A stretch of 64,000 bases of DNA. Origin: Flavobacteriales bacterium (GTDB lineage: Bacteria > Bacteroidota > Bacteroidia > Flavobacteriales_D > Crocinitomicaceae). The notes beneath the pieces are model-generated. The model was not told where the DNA came from, made no database searches, and worked only from the letters and a program-made list of their open reading frames with translations. Position 1 is the stretch's first letter. The number at the start of each line of letters is the position of its first letter. A program made the position numbers and the translations under genes. This document shows, in pieces, positions 7,621 through 16,900 of this stretch. The DNA is taken from positions 1 to 64,000 of the forward strand of contig CANHOA010000006.1 of NCBI GenBank assembly GCA_947462255.1. The letters run 5' to 3'.

Positions 7621-9618
7621 TCAATCATTTGCTATTACTAATATCTTATCCTCTGGTCCTAATTTATGTTTGGAAAATTTGTCAGGTGACAAGATTGATT
7701 GAAAAGAAGTGATATCGTCAATGTATTTTCGATCATGAATACCGATTACAATTTCATTGCGTTTAAGTCCTTCATTAACAAGTTCACCAAAGGTAACTTC
7801 TGAGTCAAGATTATTAAGGTAAGTACTCGCTGACCTTAAATAGAATTCTGCACCAGAATCATCCAAGAGATCGTTATAAACTTCTTTTAAGTGTTTATTT
7901 TCAGAAAGTTGAACTAAATACATCGCGATTAACTCTTCTCCTGTTATGAACTCATCATCGCGGTTACCATCGATTAATCTTTTATTTTTAGGGTCTAATA
8001 ACTCACAACAGATATTATAACTAGATTGATTTGTATCTCTGTGGGATTTAATATGAGTAAAAGTCATCAGTGTTAAGGAATCTGCTTCTTGAATTTCAAA
8101 ATCATCACGATAACTTAAAATGACAACAGAATTAGTTTTAGTCCAATTCACTTGGTTTACATACTCCTTGTTTGAGGCTTTAAGTGGTTTTATAGTTATT
8201 TTTAAATTTTGGTATTTACTAAAAAATGATTCATTTGGGGAGTATTTTATTTTGTCATTAAATAAAATATCTACCTCTGATCCTATTTCCAATTGTGCAT
8301 TAAGCTCTTCAATTAAAACATGAGCCCAACTATTCCATCCAATTATTGTTACGTGTTTTTTTACTTTCGGTTCCTTTATTATTGTAGATTGAATTTGTGG
8401 ATTACTCATTAGGGGCTGATATAATTCCTTCATATTTCCAATAGTTGAATCATCTTCACTTATTAAAATAAGTTGGTCGTTTTCTTTGATTATTGTTGAA
8501 AAATCAGGAAGGATATTTATTACTTTTTTATTTTTTTCTTCTTTATCTTTTTCTTCTTTATCTTTTTCTTCGTTGCTAGCAATCCCAATTAAAGAAGATG
8601 ATGAAAAATTAAAAACAATTTCCTTAAAAGTCTTTCCAACAAAATTATTAGCAAAATTGGACTTGCCTAAACTATCATTAGAATCATGACTTGGTGGCCA
8701 AATATAAATTTCCTTCCCGCTGAAAGTAAGTAAATCATAATAAAGCTTGCTTAATCCCGGTTCTTTGATTGTCTGCGCAATTACGCGCATAATAAAGTTT
8801 TTAGGCTGAATTACAGTGAACTTATCCAGTTTTTTAATTGCATCTGCATTTTCTGGAGAATGAACTTCTGCAATTATTGGGCAAGTGATCGTTTTATCTT
8901 TCTGCAGCGCAAGGGCTCTTTTTAAAACTATTGAATCACTGTTTACATCTTCAGTCGATAATAAAACAATGCTCCTTGCAGTACTAGCACTCACCATTTG
9001 CAAATCCAAATCATAACTTGGATCGCCTGAACGACAAATCACATCTGTATTTGACCAATGAGGTATCTCGGGAAGAAGCTCCTCCTCCATAAGCACTTTG
9101 TCTTTAGCGGCCAGAATAACCATGCTGGAATGGGCCATACTCCTATTAGATTCTGATAATTCTATGATAGCAGTTCTAAGTTTATTAGACCATCCGAGAA
9201 ATATGGAATGATTACTTTCAATAACAACTGATTTCCCTCTTTTTAAATCAGAGATCTTGGATTGAATAATATTAGAAATCATACCGATTAAAGCACCTAA
9301 AAATAGTAGTCCAATAACTGCTGCTATGATATTGATTATTATTTCAATAGGCTGAGCACCGTCTCCAGGTTTAAATGACGGAGATAGACAAATATCTAGT
9401 ATGCCACTAAATACCGTATAAAAGGTTTCTTTCGATACCGTCGGATCCACCGGGACCACCAGGACCGTCTGATCAATAGGGCCCAAGAAAATAAACTTTA
9501 GAATAGATAAAATTAAAATAAATACTAAGAAAGCAATTGAAATCAAAAACAAAAATAACTTTGGCTTTTTACTAATTATTTTACCGAAGTTATAAGCGAA
9601 TATTTTTATTAAATTCAT
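7621..9618 (-). CDS. CASTOR/POLLUX-type ion channel protein
   Basis: 665 aa. Two transmembrane helices flank a pore-like segment (about residues 20-44 and 92-115), followed by two tandem RCK-like nucleotide/ion-binding domains. Segment IFLGWSNKLRTAI begins the first, and the second begins HVTIIGWNSWAHVLIEEL, both with the Gly-containing turn of a Rossmann-like fold. The order matches CASTOR/POLLUX (DMI1) channels of plants and their bacterial relatives, about 600-900 aa. Cation conductance with Ca or nucleotide control is inferred from the family. Between the RCK domains is a charged linker made of EEKDK repeats, from a 15-bp DNA repeat near 8529-8575. Convergent with the bestrophin-like gene. 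Confidence 0.75.
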   Translation of the reverse strand: MNLIKIFAYNFGKIISKKPKLFLFLISIAFLVFILILSILKFIFLGPIDQTVLVVPVDPTVSKETFYTVFSGILDICLSPSFKPGDGAQPIEIIINIIAAVIGLLFLGALIGMISNIIQSKISDLKRGKSVVIESNHSIFLGWSNKLRTAIIELSESNRSMAHSSMVILAAKDKVLMEEELLPEIPHWSNTDVICRSGDPSYDLDLQMVSASTARSIVLLSTEDVNSDSIVLKRALALQKDKTITCPIIAEVHSPENADAIKKLDKFTVIQPKNFIMRVIAQTIKEPGLSKLYYDLLTFSGKEIYIWPPSHDSNDSLGKSNFANNFVGKTFKEIVFNFSSSSLIGIASNEEKDKEEKDKEEKNKKVINILPDFSTIIKENDQLILISEDDSTIGNMKELYQPLMSNPQIQSTIIKEPKVKKHVTIIGWNSWAHVLIEELNAQLEIGSEVDILFNDKIKYSPNESFFSKYQNLKITIKPLKASNKEYVNQVNWTKTNSVVILSYRDDFEIQEADSLTLMTFTHIKSHRDTNQSSYNICCELLDPKNKRLIDGNRDDEFITGEELIAMYLVQLSENKHLKEVYNDLLDDSGAEFYLRSASTYLNNLDSEVTFGELVNEGLKRNEIVIGIHDRKYIDDITSFQSILSPDKFSKHKLGPEDKILVIAND
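8529..8575. repeat. 15-bp tandem repeat inside the channel gene
   Basis: About three copies of a unit reading CTTCTTTATCTTTTT on the plus strand encode EEKDK-EEKDK-EEKNK on the minus strand. The unit length is a multiple of three, so copy-number change keeps frame. The tract forms the linker between the two RCK-like domains. Confidence 0.75.
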
Positions 9619-9668
9619 AGCTAATTTTTAAAAGTGTTTCTAAAGTTAAAATATTTATTCGAGGTTTA

Positions 9669-9702
9669 ATTGAAATATAGGTTTATTTATGGTATTCGAA
9701 TT
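9669..9702. repeat. Direct repeat copy B (partner at 5379)
   Basis: Second copy of the approximate 33-bp direct repeat, containing AAATATAGGTTTATTTATGG then TATTCGAATT. It lies upstream of the CASTOR/POLLUX gene and downstream of the DUF1624-type gene. It may be a shared regulatory element or a junction mark of an inserted block. Confidence 0.5.
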
Positions 9703-9810
9703 AATTTCATGTTTTCGAAAAATAGACGACTCCTTGCCCAAGCTGACTAGTTTCTAATGCAAATTCACTTCTAAAATTTAAGTTAGTTTAACTTTAGTTA
9801 GAAATTCTTT

Positions 9811-10866
9811 TTACCTAATCCCAAGTATTTTTTTGATGGATTTTGGAACAAATTCAACTAATTTGTTTTTTTCTATTTTTTCTAGAAGATACGCCATTGC
9901 AAATGCTGAAAGTATAAAAATAAAGTTTACTATTAAAAATAATAATGGCCTCATTGGTTTAGCAAAACTTGCTAAAATATAGGCGATGATGAAGGCATGA
10001 TAAATATATATAAACATGCTTTTTCGGCCCAGAATACCTAAAAATATAAAGAATCGATGTCCATTAAGTTTTGAATTATTAAAAAATGAAAACAGTAAAA
10101 ATATTAGAGTTAGAAAAAAACAAATAAAGTAAGGTGATGGTGGGTAGAAAATTTCTAGGTAGCCATCTCTTTCAGGAATTGGTGAGATGGTCTGTAATAC
10201 CAAATATAAAAAAAATGAAAGCGCAAATAGAGTCGGCCACTTTAAAATAGTCATGTATTTATTTATAATATCGATTTTTTGATAAAAAATTTGGCCAAGA
10301 ATTGCTACACCTGTCCATGGAAATAATGGAAACCAACCATCAATTAGCCATCTTTTAGCATCGAAAATACTGCTGAAGTTAATCTGTTTAAGAGAAATTA
10401 TATTAATAGGTTGATCGTAAATATTGAATCTATAAGCGACAAGAAATTTCAAGCAGAATGATCCTAAAATAAAAATAGATGCGATAGATAATTTAATAAT
10501 TACATTAAAGTCGAAAATCAATGTGTTAATTAGGATCCCAAACGCAATGAGATACAAAACATCAAAAGTTTGAAAGGGTAATATTTGCCATACCACAGTA
10601 TCGATAAAAATAGCTGATAGCAGTAAATAAAAAGCTTGGGTATATTTATGCTTTTTGTTTTTATCTTTTCTAAACGACAAATGAAATGAATAACCCGACA
10701 AGAAAATAAATAGTGGCGCAGCAATTGAACATAATAATCTGAACCAAATGGGATGAGGTTCTTGAAAAATATAGGGGCTAGAATTAGCAAAAATCATTAT
10801 TACAATTGCAAGTGATCTAAAAAAATCAATTTTTGTAAGCCTATTACTCTCTATGGTTTTCAGCAT
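9811..10866 (-). CDS. DUF1624-type multi-pass membrane acyltransferase-like protein
   Basis: 351 aa with about ten transmembrane helices. The N-terminus, RLTKIDFFRSLAIVIMIFAN, is the characteristic opening of the heparan-alpha-glucosaminide N-acetyltransferase-like (DUF1624) family, usually R-x-DFLRG-x-A, and SIAAPLFIFLSGYSF follows as in the family. Known relatives move acetyl groups across a membrane onto sugars; the substrate here is unknown. Helices continue to near the C-terminus, which ends in a basic KKILGIR. It begins 4 bp after the stop codon of the ligand-gated channel gene, so the two are almost certainly co-transcribed. Generic acyltransferase-3 membership is the main alternative. 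Confidence 0.62.
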   Translation of the reverse strand: MLKTIESNRLTKIDFFRSLAIVIMIFANSSPYIFQEPHPIWFRLLCSIAAPLFIFLSGYSFHLSFRKDKNKKHKYTQAFYLLLSAIFIDTVVWQILPFQTFDVLYLIAFGILINTLIFDFNVIIKLSIASIFILGSFCLKFLVAYRFNIYDQPINIISLKQINFSSIFDAKRWLIDGWFPLFPWTGVAILGQIFYQKIDIINKYMTILKWPTLFALSFFLYLVLQTISPIPERDGYLEIFYPPSPYFICFFLTLIFLLFSFFNNSKLNGHRFFIFLGILGRKSMFIYIYHAFIIAYILASFAKPMRPLLFLIVNFIFILSAFAMAYLLEKIEKNKLVEFVPKSIKKILGIR

Positions 10867-10870
10867 TAGT

Positions 10871-11875
10871 TTATATAAAATAGATCAATAAAAATAAACT
10901 TATCAAAAATAATATGGGGAATAGGTATCTTGAATATAATTCTAGTTTTATGGATATTTTTTTTTGCTTATCAGTTCCTTCGGAAAGATTAAAAGTAAAC
11001 ACTGTTTGAGCCATAGCGTAGAAAATAAAGAAAAATACTAGATAAAATATTTTATCCATGAGTGTTATGTATGATACTTTCGGCAGCGAATCATAAATAG
11101 TCCATTGAAATGCAATTGCTGCTAATAATGATGTGACTGTAAGTGCTGATGCTGTTCCAATTTCATGGTCGGGAATATAAAAAACTAGATACGCTAGGAT
11201 TAAGACTACCAAAAGAGGTAAAGAAATTTTTTGAAAGACTTCAAAGGCATTATGGCTAATTTTAATGTTAAAGTTTAACCGAGAATACACGTCATATTCT
11301 TTTATACTGGGGTCACCGAAATTTGTTTTATACTCATAATTTCCGGTATTAAAATTCAACTCGGAAACATTAAAAAGACCTCCGTTTAAAATGTCAATAT
11401 TATTATCACTTATTTTGTTTATTAATGAGAAACGATTATCAGGGATGTATAATAATTTAGTGTTGTTAGCAACAGTATTTTCTATTTCAATATTAAGATT
11501 TTGTTTGTCAAACGGAAAATTTTTAAAATTGGATTTATATGGAAAAGTAGATTTACAAAAACCGTTCACGTAATAATATTTTTCGATTGAATCAACCTTT
11601 TCCTCTAAAATATCATTCTCTAGATTAGAACTATTAATAAATTCGATGTCTTTAATAAATTCATAATTTTCATTAAGATTTATTGAGTCAACCCGCAGCC
11701 AATAGTAAAAATTAACATCAAATGTTTCATCAATCTGATTTATTTTTATTGTTTTAAGATAAATTCCGGTTTTACAGTGAACAATTTTTTGAGCATTTAA
11801 ATGGTTAAATGAAACAAATAGAAAAAAAAGAAATAGCACATAATTATTTCTAAATAAAGCAAAAATATAATTCAT
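10871..11875 (-). CDS. Pentameric ligand-gated ion channel (prokaryotic Cys-loop-type)
   Basis: 334 aa. The signal peptide covers about residues 1-28 (ends NHLNAQ). The extracellular beta domain contains FPFDKQ at 120-125, the conserved loop motif of the family, without the Cys pair of animal receptors. Four helices follow: M1 about 214-234, M2 about 239-262, M3 about 275-295, M4 about 317-334. The M2-M3 turn carries LPK (264-266), as in GLIC. Glu238 at the inner mouth of M2 suggests cation selectivity, by family rule. There is almost no cytoplasmic M3-M4 loop, as usual in bacteria. The ligand is unknown. It leads a two-gene unit with the DUF1624-type protein. Confidence 0.82.
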   Translation of the reverse strand: MNYIFALFRNNYVLFLFFLFVSFNHLNAQKIVHCKTGIYLKTIKINQIDETFDVNFYYWLRVDSINLNENYEFIKDIEFINSSNLENDILEEKVDSIEKYYYVNGFCKSTFPYKSNFKNFPFDKQNLNIEIENTVANNTKLLYIPDNRFSLINKISDNNIDILNGGLFNVSELNFNTGNYEYKTNFGDPSIKEYDVYSRLNFNIKISHNAFEVFQKISLPLLVVLILAYLVFYIPDHEIGTASALTVTSLLAAIAFQWTIYDSLPKVSYITLMDKIFYLVFFFIFYAMAQTVFTFNLSEGTDKQKKISIKLELYSRYLFPILFLISLFLLIYFI

Positions 11876-12014
11876 GTGTTTTGATATTGATTATTTCAAT
11901 TTTCTATTCATCTATAAACAAATGTAAAAAAAAAAGACGATTTTTATTAACTTTTTTGTCGAGTCTAGGTAAATGAAAATATCAACTTCGCAAAAAAGAC
12001 ATTGATTTTATTCA

Positions 12015-12022
12015 TACGTTTG
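12015..12022 (+). promoter_or_regulatory. Bacteroidota -7 box, OmpA-family gene
   Basis: TACGTTTG matches TAnnTTTG exactly. It ends five bases before the ATG at 12028, so transcription should begin at or just before the start codon. This excludes the in-frame GTG at 12022 as the start and implies a nearly leaderless mRNA. No clear TTG -33 box was seen. Confidence 0.5.
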
Positions 12023-12027
12023 TGTAT

Positions 12028-12885
12028 ATGAATTTCCGTATTTACAAGATTTTATTTTTACTTTTCGGCTTATCTGCAACGCTTTCATCTTGTAGTGGCG
12101 GACTTAGTCCAAAAGAAAAAAACAAGGAGGAGCTACCTTTTAAGGATAGTGTTAAAACTGAAGTAAGTCGCGCAAATTGGCGAAATCCTGTTATGAGCCC
12201 GGTTGGTGTTGGGGTTGCTAGGATTATTCGCGGATATTACCTTGTCGGAGATTATGAAAAAATGCTTCAATTTGTCATAGTACCTCCTTGTTACGAGCGT
12301 AAGCAAATAGATTACATCATAAGAAAATCAAATTGGGGCTATGAAATTAATCTGACAAATTTACAATGGTTACCAGACAGCACATTTATTCTTACGCATA
12401 GAACAAATAAACAAAATACTACAGGGGCTGAGCAGTACGTTGGTAGAATTGTTAATGATACTGCAAAAATATTTTTATTTCCAGAAAAGCAAAATCTTTT
12501 CCAATATTATGGCGATGAGAACCTTGATGATCCCTGCCAACTAAAAGACGCTTTAGATCAAATCTATTTTGCTTTTGATAAGACAACTATTCTTAAAAAA
12601 TCAAACACTGCATTGCGCACAATCCTAAACTACCTAAAGTCAAATACTAACATTCGTGCACGATTTATTGGTCATGCAAGCAATGAAGGGAATAAATCAC
12701 ATAACATGCAACTCAGTGAATTAAGAGCGAAAGCTATATGCGATTATCTATCAGCAAATGGGATCTTACCCGAACGATTAAGTTATGTTGGAAAAGGTGA
12801 TACAGAGCCTTTGGTATTAAATGATACAGAAGCAAATAAAAGTAAAAACCGAAGGGTAGAAATCAGTATTACTGATTATAAATAA
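12028..12885 (+). CDS. OmpA-family peptidoglycan-binding lipoprotein
   Basis: 285 aa from the ATG at 12028; a GTG two codons upstream lies inside the promoter box and is rejected. The leader ends in LSSC, a lipobox with lipidated Cys near residue 22. A middle domain of about 130 residues has no recognised family. The C-terminal OmpA domain starts at IYFAFDKTTIL and contains IGHASNEG, the helix LSELRAKAICDYL, and the closing NKSKNRRVEI motif, all of which line the diaminopimelate-binding site in relatives. The product probably ties the outer membrane to the cell wall. OmpA proteins are among the reported partners of large FtsZ-like proteins, but this gene is 8 kb away and divergent, so a link is speculative. 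The PLD-like gene follows 27 bp later. Confidence 0.8.
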   Translation: MNFRIYKILFLLFGLSATLSSCSGGLSPKEKNKEELPFKDSVKTEVSRANWRNPVMSPVGVGVARIIRGYYLVGDYEKMLQFVIVPPCYERKQIDYIIRKSNWGYEINLTNLQWLPDSTFILTHRTNKQNTTGAEQYVGRIVNDTAKIFLFPEKQNLFQYYGDENLDDPCQLKDALDQIYFAFDKTTILKKSNTALRTILNYLKSNTNIRARFIGHASNEGNKSHNMQLSELRAKAICDYLSANGILPERLSYVGKGDTEPLVLNDTEANKSKNRRVEISITDYK

Positions 12886-12912
12886 GATAGATAATAGTAA
12901 TAGCTTGTAAAA

Positions 12913-13362
12913 ATGGAATATAAAATCGCATTCAGTCCTGGTTCAGATTGCAAAAAGCTAATCCTAGATACTATACGGGAAGCAACCCATAAACTTGATG
13001 TCTGCGTATTTACTATCAGTGACGATACTATTTCTGATGCTTTAAAAGCAGCATTTGATCGTGGTCTTGAGATTAGAATTTTAACTGATAATTTAAAAGT
13101 TAGCGATGAAGGTTCGGATATCGAATATCTTTACAATAGCGGAATTGATATACGCATTGATCGCTCTGAAAATCACATGCACCATAAATTTATGGTCGCG
13201 GATGGCCTTGTAACGATTACAGGTTCGTATAATTGGACGCGCAGCGCGGAGAAATACAATCAAGAAAATGTAATTTGGATAAATGATGAACAATTTTCAA
13301 GTTCTTTTTTATCTGAGTTTGAAACATTATGGAGTAATTCATTTGAATTACATTCATATTAA
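12913..13362 (+). CDS. Single-HKD phospholipase D-like nuclease/phosphodiesterase
   Basis: 149 aa. One HKD motif, HHKFMVADG, supplies H90, K92 and D97, followed by TITGSYNWTRSAEKYNQEN, which matches the conserved GSxNW...N tail of Nuc/mitochondrial-PLD proteins. With a single motif the active site would form across a dimer. There is no signal peptide, so it should be cytoplasmic, unlike exported Nuc. Substrate may be nucleic acid or a phospholipid; motif alone cannot decide. It follows the OmpA-family gene on the same strand at 27 bp and may share its transcript, with no obvious functional tie. Confidence 0.78.
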   Translation: MEYKIAFSPGSDCKKLILDTIREATHKLDVCVFTISDDTISDALKAAFDRGLEIRILTDNLKVSDEGSDIEYLYNSGIDIRIDRSENHMHHKFMVADGLVTITGSYNWTRSAEKYNQENVIWINDEQFSSSFLSEFETLWSNSFELHSY

Positions 13363-13520
13363 ATAGCTCTTTTTTTTAGTGTTCAGATTGATATTGTCCC
13401 CATCATTAATGTTAAAATTGAATATCAGATAGGCTTCTATTTTATATTTAGTAACCATTGTACGCTTTTTCGATTAGTTTATGCATAATTTAGTAATCAA
13501 TTCTTACTACAAATTCTACT

Positions 13521-13955
13521 ATGAGCGATTCCCTTGATAAATTAATGGATCCTTGGCCAGATGACTTGCAGCTGCTGGCTCTCGATGCTATGTTCCCCTA
13601 TATCCATTCTAAAGCAGCTAATTATCTAGAAATTGGACCAGATCTCTATCGCGAATCTGATGCGTTTAAGCAACCAAAAAGTCTAGATCCAATAATATTG
13701 GAGGATTTGCAAAAAGGATGTATGCAGATCATAGAAGGAAAAGGGTTTAGAAAAGATGCTCCAATTGAAGCTATTAGTGTTGCCGCATCTTATGCATTAA
13801 TGGAAATGTTTCACTTTCGCTTTATGTCTAGAAAATCTAGCTACGGTGTTTTTTTAGCGGAGCAAAAAGGGGTTGTTGACCACATGACCTTCAGTCATCT
13901 GATGCAAAAACAGATGGTTACTTGGCATTTCTTTACGCCGAAAAAGAAAGATTGA
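13521..13955 (+). CDS. Hypothetical helical protein
   Basis: 144 aa, cytoplasmic by absence of a signal peptide or membrane segment. Composition is helix-favouring, with a Met/His/Phe-rich segment (MEMFHFRFM, about residue 95) and a basic C-terminus. The ATG start at 13521 fits the compositional change from the AT-rich spacer before it. No family was recognised. It stands alone: 158 bp after the PLD-like gene and convergent with the BNR-repeat gene 40 bp away. Confidence 0.55.
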   Translation: MSDSLDKLMDPWPDDLQLLALDAMFPYIHSKAANYLEIGPDLYRESDAFKQPKSLDPIILEDLQKGCMQIIEGKGFRKDAPIEAISVAASYALMEMFHFRFMSRKSSYGVFLAEQKGVVDHMTFSHLMQKQMVTWHFFTPKKKD

Positions 13956-13995
13956 AGTAAAAAAACAATTAGGACGCAATTAACCAGAAGTTAAT

Positions 13996-16900
13996 TTAAT
14001 CCAGCTTTAGAAATTCTTCAAAACTCACGATAACTGGTGGAGCTATTGATTTTTTTTGAAGTTCTTTTTCAAACGCTTTTATTTGGTTTGTTTTTATTTT
14101 GTCAAAGGCTACTTTGGCATCTGAAAATCGTTTTTTGAGGAGGTTTATATTCTCAATCTGCGAAGAAGAGGGAGCGCCAAAGTAAGAGGCTATAGTGCTG
14201 TAAATGTCCCCAAGTTTTTCCCTGAGTTGTGGTTCGCCTGCTCCAACATAATTATCGCCTTTTGTAACCACTAATTTATCGCGAAGTGCATCTAATTCAA
14301 GATTTAATGCTTCTGCGGCTTTATTTTTTCCAGCGTTTTTTGCCTGGTAGTCAGCCACTGAAGCATCCCAACTATCAATGATGAATACAAAATACGCCAA
14401 GTCCTGAGTCATATCAAATAGTTCATTGGTTACCTGCTGCTGTTCTGTTCTTTCAGCAAGCGTAAAGGGTGATTTTGGGTCGTAAAGTACGTCTATTTGT
14501 TTTTCGAAGACTTCACTTCCTTTAGTAATTCTTACGGTGTATTGACCTGCGATAACAGTAGGAGGCGTTCCTGCAGCACCTGCAATGGTTTTTCCTTTCG
14601 CTACTTTTGGCGCTTGGCGATTAAAATACCATTCAACCGTATTGATTCCTTTTTGTTTTCCGGCTGGACACGTTGCCATTAATTTGCCATCTTTATCAAA
14701 AATTTCTAGCGTCATTTTTCCAAAGGTGTGTCGTTTAGAAAGGAAATATTTAATCTGAGCAGCATCACTCGGGTTAGCTCCTACAAATTGTACTTCGCTG
14801 CTAGTTCCGCCGAATGAACTTTTTTCACTCATAACAAAGGCTTTCGAATCAAAAAAGTGGAGGTTTTTTGTAATGACATCATTCGTTAAAAAGCGCAATG
14901 GCGAAACATCATCCAAAATAATGATGCCTCTTCCATGGGTTGCCACCACTAAATCATTGCTTGCTGCATGCATTTCCATGTAATGAATGGCGACACTTGG
15001 AAAGTTATTTTCGAACTTCGACCACGAAACACCGCCATCTAGGGTGATGTATAAGCCAAGTTCGGTTCCTAAAAATAGCAAGTTTGGATTTTTTAAATCT
15101 TCTTGTATATTGCGTGCAAAAATAGGTAAGTCTTTGGTGACAATACTTTTCCACGTTTGTCCGTAATCATTTGTCATGTATACATATGGATTGTAGTCGC
15201 CTTTTGTATAACCTGTAAAAACAGCATAGGCCTTTCCTTCATTAAAAACACTTGCTTCAATATGATAACACCATGTATTAGCCGGTAGTCCTTTAATGTT
15301 TGCAACAACATTTTTCCAGTTTTTCCCTCCATCCGTTGTTATTTGTATATTTCCATCGTCTGTACCTACCCAGATCACTTTTTCTGTCAAGGGAGATTCG
15401 GTAATGGTAAATATGGTACAATGGTTTTCAGCACCTGAATTATCCGCAGATAAGCCACCTGATTCAACTTGGTTTTGTTTGGTTTTATCGTTGGTGGTAA
15501 GATCAGGAGAAATCTTTGTCCAAGTATTTCCCATATCGTTGGATACATGAACAAATTGGCTTCCTGCAAAGAGGCGATCTGCTTGGTGCACGCTAGTGGT
15601 AATGGGTGTATTCCAATTAAATCGAAGTTTTGGATCACCACTAACAGGGTAGGGCTTAACCACTCTTAGTTGTTTGTCTTTTGTATCAAAGCGCCAAATT
15701 GCTTCGGCCCCTTGCATTTCGGAATAAACAATATGTGGTAAAGTTGGGTGGGGATAAACCCTAAAGCCATCGCCTTGTCCTACTAATTCCCAATCGCGCG
15801 CTTCTATTCCTCCCGGGCTAGCAGAGGGACCATACCATGAATTATTATCCTGCAAACCACCATAAACGTTATAGGGCGTGCGATTATCCAAACTCACATG
15901 GTAGAACTGGCTTAGCGGTAAATTTTCAATGATTTCCATGGTTGTTCCACCATTTAAACTTCTATACAATCCTCCGTCCGTAGCAACGAAAACCTTTTCA
16001 GAGTTATTCGGGTCAAATGATATATCGTGAATATCGGGGTGCATTGAGCCTAAACTTTTAAACGTTATTCCTCCATCTCGGCTCAGAGAACCAAAAAGAC
16101 CTGCTTTAACGATGATATCGGGATTTTTGGGATCAACGGTAATTCGTGAAAAATAGAATGGTCGAACTGTTAGACCAAAATCACCGTTCATGAATTTCCA
16201 TGTTGCTCCACCATCTTCAGAGCGGTATAAACCTTTTTCTTCTGGTTTTTCACATTCTATAACAGCATAAACGATCGAAGAATTCGAGGGGGCAATACTA
16301 AAAGCAATTCTTCCTAATTTTCCTGTAGGGAAGCCATTGTGGATTTTATTCCATGTTGCACCTCCATCGATACTTTTGTATAAGCCACTATTTAATCCAC
16401 CTGAACTAAACGAATAGGCGCTCCTTCGGAATTCCCAAAACGAAGCATACAGTATAGAAGGATTTTTAGCATCAATAATTAATTCAGAACAACCTGTTTT
16501 TTCATTAATGTAGAAAAGTTTAGTCCAAGTTTTTCCACCATCAGTTGTTTTGTAAACCCCTCTATCTTGGCTATCACTCCATAATGCACCCAAAACACCA
16601 ACATAAACAGTGGATGGATTTTTAGGGTCAATTTGTATCGAAGAAATTCTATCCGATGTTTCAAGGCCCATTTTCGACCAGTTTTTTCCGCCATCAGTCG
16701 TTTTATAAATACCATTGCCTAAGGAAACGCTGTTTCTTGTCCATACTTCCCCAGTTCCTACCCAAACGGTATTATCCGGATCGGAAGGATCAATAGAAAC
16801 CACTCCGATGGATTGACAATATTTATCAAAAATTGGATTGAACTTAACGCCTCCATCGTTTGATTTCCAAACGCCACCACCAGCGGAGCCAATGTAAACT

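Noticed and set aside
5655-9618. Complete genomic island with integrase
   Set aside because: The flanking repeats are imperfect and no integrase, tRNA or transposase is nearby; kept only as a finding on repeats.
12022-12027. In-frame GTG as start of the OmpA-family gene
   Set aside because: It lies inside the -7 promoter box; the ATG at 12028 gives a normal lipoprotein signal peptide.
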